From positions 1 through 38,497 of the forward strand of contig PXBB01000082.1 of the NCBI GenBank assembly GCA_003565735.1: DNA of 38,497 nucleotides. The letters are read 5' to 3'. Positions 35,801-38,497 of this stretch are shown piece by piece. A model generated the notes under the pieces. The model made no database searches. It was given only the letters and a program-made list of their open reading frames with translations, and was not told the origin of the DNA. Positions within the stretch are counted from its first letter, which is position 1; the number at the start of each line of letters is the position of its first letter. The position numbers were made by a program, and so were the translations under genes. The DNA comes from Bacteroidales bacterium. GTDB taxonomy: Bacteria > Bacteroidota > Bacteroidia > Bacteroidales > PXBB01.

Positions 35801-36160
35801 GCTGAAGAACTCAGGCAACAAGGCTTAGATGGACAAAGAGAACTGGAACAGCTGCAACAGGATATGGAACAAACAGAAGCCGATATCGTAAACAGGCAAA
35901 TTACCGACCGCACAATCATGCGCCAACAGGATATTCTTACGCGCCTTCTGGAGCATGAAAGAGCCGAAAGAGAAAGAGAACTGGATGAACAAAGAGAATC
36001 TCAGCAAGCAAAAAATCAAAAATTTAGTAACCCTGCGGACTTTTTTGAGTATAAAAGAATAAAACAAAAAGAAGAGGAACTGTTAAAAACAGTACCCCCT
36101 TCTTTTAGTATATTTTATAGAAACAAAGTAAATGAGTATTTTTACAAATTTCAGGATTAA
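32834..36160 (+). CDS. DUF4175 family membrane protein with long coiled coil
   Basis: Large membrane protein of 1108 residues matching the DUF4175 family; its molecular function is unknown to me. Two membrane helices lie at about 26-46 and 57-78 and a third at about 155-178. A beta-rich region (about 190-490) follows, containing modules such as FDIELKYPAYTGKRN and EPGDEVSYFFEVWDND that resemble Ig-like folds. From about 500 to 1100 the chain is very rich in Gln, Glu, Met, Lys and Arg with heptad-like spacing, a long coiled coil broken by a Cys-containing SCPSSGCSS linker near 930. The ATG at 32834 is chosen over GTG at 32825 because AGAGG at 32821-32825 then serves as ribosome-binding site. 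The ATPase gene starts five bases after its stop. Confidence 0.85.
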   Translation: MQNNYNILINKLDAFIRKYYKNLVIRGSLYSVGSILLLYLFITLVEHFAHSGTYLRALLFFSFIIFNTVVILRLIIWPLLKTFRLGSVISHEKAAQIIGAHFPEVEDKLINVLQLKKMADHNDQTRALIEAGIEQKADLISPVPFKNAIDFKQNKKYLKFAVPPLLMLLLILLTSPGVITDSTKRIVHYQNTFERPAPFEFIILNEDLSSVQNKDLTLQVQTKGRELPAEVFIHINNNSFLLNKTSPSLHQYTFRNIQRNQQFWLSAAGYKSKAYEIKVWPKPTILHFDIELKYPAYTGKRNETQSNAGDIVVPQGTRAKWVFNTRETKNIHFLLNDSLHLLEAERQNHFSVEQRLMHDKTYSLFPENEFVMDTNAMTFTINVIPDAYPSIDVEVFQDSVYDKNLFFTGMIEDDYGFSHLNFRYRINRAGQREAEVPYENDLIEIDRNVRQQRFYYHFNLSQLPLEPGDEVSYFFEVWDNDAVNGSKSTKTPTFTYRTLTKREVQDRAQEQTRQLHRQMETAMRDARSIQQTIDDLNRRILEQKSLNWQDRKNIEELIQRAQELQKNTEQIQQQFENKEEWANQYHELNEDLMRKQEELNRLLEELMTDEMKALLQELEEMLDNLDRSKVKDMLDKMKFDMQDVETQIDRSLELMKQFEVEKMMTDAIEKLKSLAKEQQELAEQSQQRGADNEAILEEQQKLNEAFEDIQEQLDEMHQKNSALERPNKIEPTDAEQKAIEESMEESSRQLQRNNPRRASGSQQDASEQMQKLSEQLQQMHSQMMQDNLAEDAHALRMILENLLRTSFAQEDLMLALRHIRTTDPRYVNLIQEQNKIGEDLKMIEDSLIALSKRQMQIESFVTREMSDINSNLAKAVQNLVDRRVNEGASRQQFVMTHVNNLALLLSESLDNMVSQMQGASGSCPSSGCSSEGDQNGFKSLKEMQEALNQMLQDMKDGKQPQGSQGQSLSEQLARAAAQQQAIRNHLRQMAEELRQQGLDGQRELEQLQQDMEQTEADIVNRQITDRTIMRQQDILTRLLEHERAERERELDEQRESQQAKNQKFSNPADFFEYKRIKQKEEELLKTVPPSFSIFYRNKVNEYFYKFQD

Positions 36161-36165
36161 CAGCG

Positions 36166-36660
36166 ATGACTACGGAAAAGTTTCATAGGCTAAGTTTTGG
36201 CGCCCACAGAAAAAACATATACCTTATAGAAAAATTTTTAGAAGATATATGCGATTATTACAACATCAACAATACGTACTTTGCCCATATGCATACAGCT
36301 GTTACCGAAGCTGCTGAAAATGCAATCATCCACGGCAACAAAAACAACCCTGACAAAAAAGTAACCATAGATTTTATAATTAAAAAAGAAGGCTTTGCTT
36401 TTATCGTTAAAGATGAAGGCCAAGGCTTTGTTGCAGATATTGTTCCCGACCCCACCGACCCGGAAGCAGATTTCTCTAAAACAGAGGGCAGAGGGCTGTT
36501 TGTTATGAAATCGCTTGCCGACGAGGTGATTTACCATAATAACGGCAATACCATAGAACTTCTGTTCAAGCAAGCCAGTATTACCAAACAAATGGCTCAG
36601 GACAGAATGCAAACACTGCTTGACAGCATTGAAAACGCTCACAAAAAGCAAACACATTAA
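36166..36660 (+). CDS. RsbW-like ATP-binding protein (anti-sigma kinase family)
   Basis: Small GHKL-type ATPase of 164 residues related to RsbW/SpoIIAB anti-sigma kinases. The N-box TEAAENAIIHGNK is at about 47-59, the G1 box KDEGQGF at 82-88 and the G2 box EGRGLFVMKSLAD at 107-119, so the ATP site looks intact. There is no sensor, phosphoacceptor His or membrane segment. RsbW proteins act with an antagonist of the STAS type and a sigma factor, but neither is encoded here. It is translated almost continuously with the DUF4175 gene (five-base gap) and followed by ybeY (12 bases), so all three are likely one operon. Its partner and target are unknown. Confidence 0.88.
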   Translation: MTTEKFHRLSFGAHRKNIYLIEKFLEDICDYYNINNTYFAHMHTAVTEAAENAIIHGNKNNPDKKVTIDFIIKKEGFAFIVKDEGQGFVADIVPDPTDPEADFSKTEGRGLFVMKSLADEVIYHNNGNTIELLFKQASITKQMAQDRMQTLLDSIENAHKKQTH

Positions 36661-36672
36661 ATTCATACTCAA

Positions 36673-37107
36673 ATGCCTGTAAGGTTTTTTTCGGAATCCA
36701 TTCACTTTAACTTAAAAAACAAAAGAGCTGTGACTGCATGGATCAAACAGGTTATTGAATGTAATGACCGTAAACCGGGCCATATAAATATTATTTTTTG
36801 TGATGACAATTATCTTTTGCAAATAAACCAGAAGTTTCTCCGGCACAATACCTTTACTGATGTTGTCACTTTTCAGTACCATGAACAGAAGTCCGAACCT
36901 GTTACCGGCGATATTTTTATAAGCATCGACAGGGTTCGCGAAAATGCTGAAGAACTGCAGAAAGTTTTTGACAACGAATTGCATCGTGTTATTATTCATG
37001 GCATACTCCACTTATGTGATTATAAGGATAAAAGCCCCGCCCAAAAGAAAAAAATGAAGGAAGCTGAAGACAGATACCTTAACATGCTTTACGCATCGCT
37101 TCAATAG
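36673..37107 (+). CDS. ybeY: YbeY endoribonuclease (rRNA maturation)
   Basis: Metal-dependent endoribonuclease involved in 16S rRNA 3'-end processing and ribosome quality control; 144 residues, normal length. Seen are NQKFLRHNTFTDVVTFQY near 52-69, the conserved GDIFISIDRVRENA at 79-92, and the active-site segment IIHGILHLCDYKDKS. In the standard HxxxHxxxxxH metal site, His109 and His113 are present but the third position is Asp119. Asp can bind zinc, and I recall the same pattern in other Bacteroidota, so activity is probably retained. It is the last gene of the cluster, 12 bases after the ATPase gene. The UbiA gene beyond appears to have its own promoter. Confidence 0.93.
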   Translation: MPVRFFSESIHFNLKNKRAVTAWIKQVIECNDRKPGHINIIFCDDNYLLQINQKFLRHNTFTDVVTFQYHEQKSEPVTGDIFISIDRVRENAEELQKVFDNELHRVIIHGILHLCDYKDKSPAQKKKMKEAEDRYLNMLYASLQ

Positions 37108-37148
37108 ACCAAAATAAAGCCGGATAATGCAGGTTAAAAAACAAATTT

Positions 37149-37156
37149 TATCTTTG
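37149..37156 (+). promoter_or_regulatory. Possible -7 element of the ubiA-like gene
   Basis: TATCTTTG matches TAnnTTTG in the 173-base space after ybeY. No TTG lies 17-23 bases upstream, so this is a partial match. Confidence 0.35.
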
Positions 37157-37280
37157 TGCATTCAAGGGCCTTTTGTGTTTTTACGCTTGTCTTATGCCGT
37201 AGGAATGCTAAAAGGAAGTTTTCGGAAGCTTTGTGTATAAAAACAAACCTAAAAAATGCATTAACAGGGCTTTTTCAATT

Positions 37281-38147
37281 ATGATTAAAAAAATGGGAAA
37301 ATATTTGGCGCTTATAAAATTTAGCCATACCATTTTTGCCATGCCTTTTGCCATAACAGGCTTTTTTATGGCTGTGGCAAACAAAGGCTTTGGAAACGAA
37401 ACACTTAAAATATTAGGGCTTATTGTTTTGTGTATGGTATTTGCCAGAAATGCCGCCATGGCTTTCAACAGGTTGGTTGACAGGCATATAGATGCCCTGA
37501 ACCCCAGGACAAAAAGCAGAGAAATACCTGATCAAATTATAAAACCAACCGCTGCCTGGTTTTTTGTTATTATCAATGCGATACTTTTTACTTTGACAAC
37601 ACTGTTCATTAACCGGCTCACATTTTTTTTAGCCCCTTTGGCTTTGTTTGTTATAATGGGCTACAGCTATACTAAGAGATTCACTTTTTTGAGTCATTTT
37701 GTTCTGGGGCTTTCACTGGCTTTAGCTCCGCTGGGTGCATTCATAGCAGTTAGCGGTACCATTACGGCGACTCCGGTATTCCTGTCACTGGCCGTTATGA
37801 TGTGGGTAGCAGGATTTGATATTATTTATGCACTCCAGGATATGGATTTCGATATTAAGCATAAGCTGCAATCTATTCCTGCTCATGTGGGACATAAAAA
37901 AGCAAAACTCGGAGCTGTTCTAACCCATTTTGCAAGTACGGTTTTCGTTGTTTTAACAGGCTTAAGTTATGATGCCGGAGCCCTTTTTTGGATAGGGGCA
38001 ACGGTTTTTATTTTTTTGCTTTCATACCAGCACCTTATAACCTATAAGTACGGATTATCAAAAATAAATAGGACTTTTTTCGTTTTTAATGGCATCGCCA
38101 GTTTTCTTTTTGCCTCTTTTATAAGTGCTGATTTGTTAGTGGCTTAG
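37281..38147 (+). CDS. UbiA-family prenyltransferase (quinone biosynthesis)
   Basis: Integral membrane prenyltransferase of 288 residues with about eight hydrophobic helices. It attaches a polyprenyl chain to an aromatic quinone precursor. Both aspartate-rich motifs are present: AFNRLVDRHIDALNPRTKSR (Asn63, Asp67, Asp71) and IIYALQDMDFDIKHKLQSIP. FARNAAMAFNRLVDR and the second motif resemble the UbiA-like subgroup linked to futalosine-derived menaquinone (MqnP) more than MenA, but this needs a search. The ATG at 37281 is preferred: the upstream GTG at 37233 would add a Lys/Cys/Asn-rich stretch not typical of the family, and MIKKMGKYLALIKFSHTIFA matches the usual beginning. ATG at 37293 is also possible. 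Confidence 0.88.
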   Translation: MIKKMGKYLALIKFSHTIFAMPFAITGFFMAVANKGFGNETLKILGLIVLCMVFARNAAMAFNRLVDRHIDALNPRTKSREIPDQIIKPTAAWFFVIINAILFTLTTLFINRLTFFLAPLALFVIMGYSYTKRFTFLSHFVLGLSLALAPLGAFIAVSGTITATPVFLSLAVMMWVAGFDIIYALQDMDFDIKHKLQSIPAHVGHKKAKLGAVLTHFASTVFVVLTGLSYDAGALFWIGATVFIFLLSYQHLITYKYGLSKINRTFFVFNGIASFLFASFISADLLVA

Positions 38148-38497
38148 TGTATGAATAAACCTGCAAAAAGCAGTGAAGCCGCCGTTCTCACTCACTCCTT
38201 GTAACTTATTCAACGTCATTTCGAACGCAGTTACCAATGACAGATTTTTATAAATCACAGCATATCTGTATATTATGTTTTGTCACAGAATTTGTTTTGC
38301 TTACTTCGACAGGATCAGCACAAGTTACAACAAATTCATGTGCCAAAACCATATTCTTGTATTCTTTTTGCCACGGGTGGCGCTTCGCTTACCCGTGGCT
38401 ACTGATATTGTTCCCACTTCGGCTTGCTCAGTGCACCGCCTACGGGGAACGCTGTCATTGATGCTTTATTGAGTTTTTTTTAAAAGTTCCAACCCTC
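38148..38497. repeat. Intergenic repeat cluster
   Basis: No gene is supported here; the short open frames at 38237-38472 run through repeats. Pieces seen: GTCATT/AATGAC arms (38215-38220, 38236-38241) around TCGAACGCAGTTACC, a type of motif I recall from Bacteroidota intergenic repeats; CTTCGACAGGATCAGCACAA near 38304-38323; a hairpin with arms GCCACGGGT (38370-38378) and ACCCGTGGC (38391-38399) around a 12-base loop; and a weaker GTTCCC/GGGAAC pair (38410-38415, 38445-38450). The hairpins are GC-rich against an AT-rich background. Confidence 0.6.
38370..38399. repeat. REP-like hairpin
   Basis: Perfect nine-base arms GCCACGGGT and ACCCGTGGC flank the 12-base loop GGCGCTTCGCTT. I recall similar ACCCGTGGCTACT elements as dispersed intergenic palindromes in Bacteroidota, sometimes associated with REP-type transposases; no such transposase is in this window. 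Confidence 0.65.

Noticed and set aside
34295-36067. Several antisense open frames inside the DUF4175 gene
   Set aside because: They result from the Gln/Glu-rich codons of the coiled coil read backwards (Leu/Phe/Ser-rich) and have no start context.
38237-38472. Overlapping short open frames at the right end
   Set aside because: They are read straight through inverted repeats and have no protein-like features.
1-38497. CRISPR array, prophage, insertion sequence or integron
   Set aside because: No regularly spaced direct repeats, phage genes, transposase, integrase or attachment sites were seen.

Overview
The window looks like chromosomal DNA from a Bacteroidota bacterium, probably of the Bacteroidales/Lentimicrobium-like side, although the order is inference. 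It is AT-rich. It carries a complete porP-gldK-gldL-gldM-gldN type IX secretion (T9SS) core locus, three secreted proteins with C-terminal T9SS sorting domains, a TonB-dependent receptor with a carboxypeptidase-regulatory-like N-terminal domain, and several promoters of the Bacteroidota form (TTG, 17-23 bases, TAnnTTTG).

Layout. 1-1092: AT-rich leader, an outward-facing promoter, then AMP nucleosidase (+). 1194-3348 (-): a polyprenol-phosphate mannosyltransferase and dihydroorotase pair. 3433-9364 (-): the T9SS core operon in the order porP/sprF, gldK, gldL, gldM, gldN, closed by a palindromic terminator. A divergent promoter pair sharing one CAATTG separates it from hldD (+, 9603-10568). 10652-14458 (-): a DUF4403 lipoprotein and a TonB-dependent receptor six bases apart. 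14634-14705 (-): tRNA-Arg(CCU). 14825-15901 (-): CAP-domain lipoprotein. 15902-16714 has no intact gene but holds a decayed metG 3' fragment. 16715-21032 (-): metG followed by a beta-propeller/PKD T9SS cargo gene. 21333-22892 (-): a second T9SS cargo protein. 23377-25286 (+): iron-dependent alcohol dehydrogenase and a family-2 glycosyltransferase. 25307-28243 (-): a lamin-tail/CotH T9SS cargo protein. 28643-31314 (+): DegT-type sugar aminotransferase and a polysaccharide flippase. 31333-32415 (-): a phospholipase D/cardiolipin synthase-like enzyme. 32834-37107 (+): a tight cluster of a DUF4175 membrane coiled-coil protein, an RsbW-like ATPase and YbeY. 37281-38147 (+): a UbiA-family prenyltransferase. 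The right end is a cluster of intergenic inverted repeats.

How it fits together. The dominant theme is the cell envelope: the T9SS motor and periplasmic ring (GldL, GldM, GldK, GldN), its PorP-type outer-membrane partner, three T9SS clients, lipoproteins, and scattered genes for heptose, mannosyl-lipid and surface-glycan synthesis. T9SS clients are commonly anchored to a surface lipopolysaccharide, so some of these sugar genes may supply that anchor; this link is inference. The rest is housekeeping: pyrimidine synthesis, MetRS, YbeY, quinone prenylation and a tRNA.

The least ordinary items are the metG relic beside an intact metG, the DUF4175-ATPase-YbeY cluster, the shared-centre divergent promoters, metal-ligand substitutions in PyrC and YbeY, and small decayed or frameshifted open frames in the gaps. 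I found no CRISPR array, transposase gene, integrase or prophage. No clearly new multi-gene system is evident; the DUF4175-ATPase pair is the best candidate for undescribed function.
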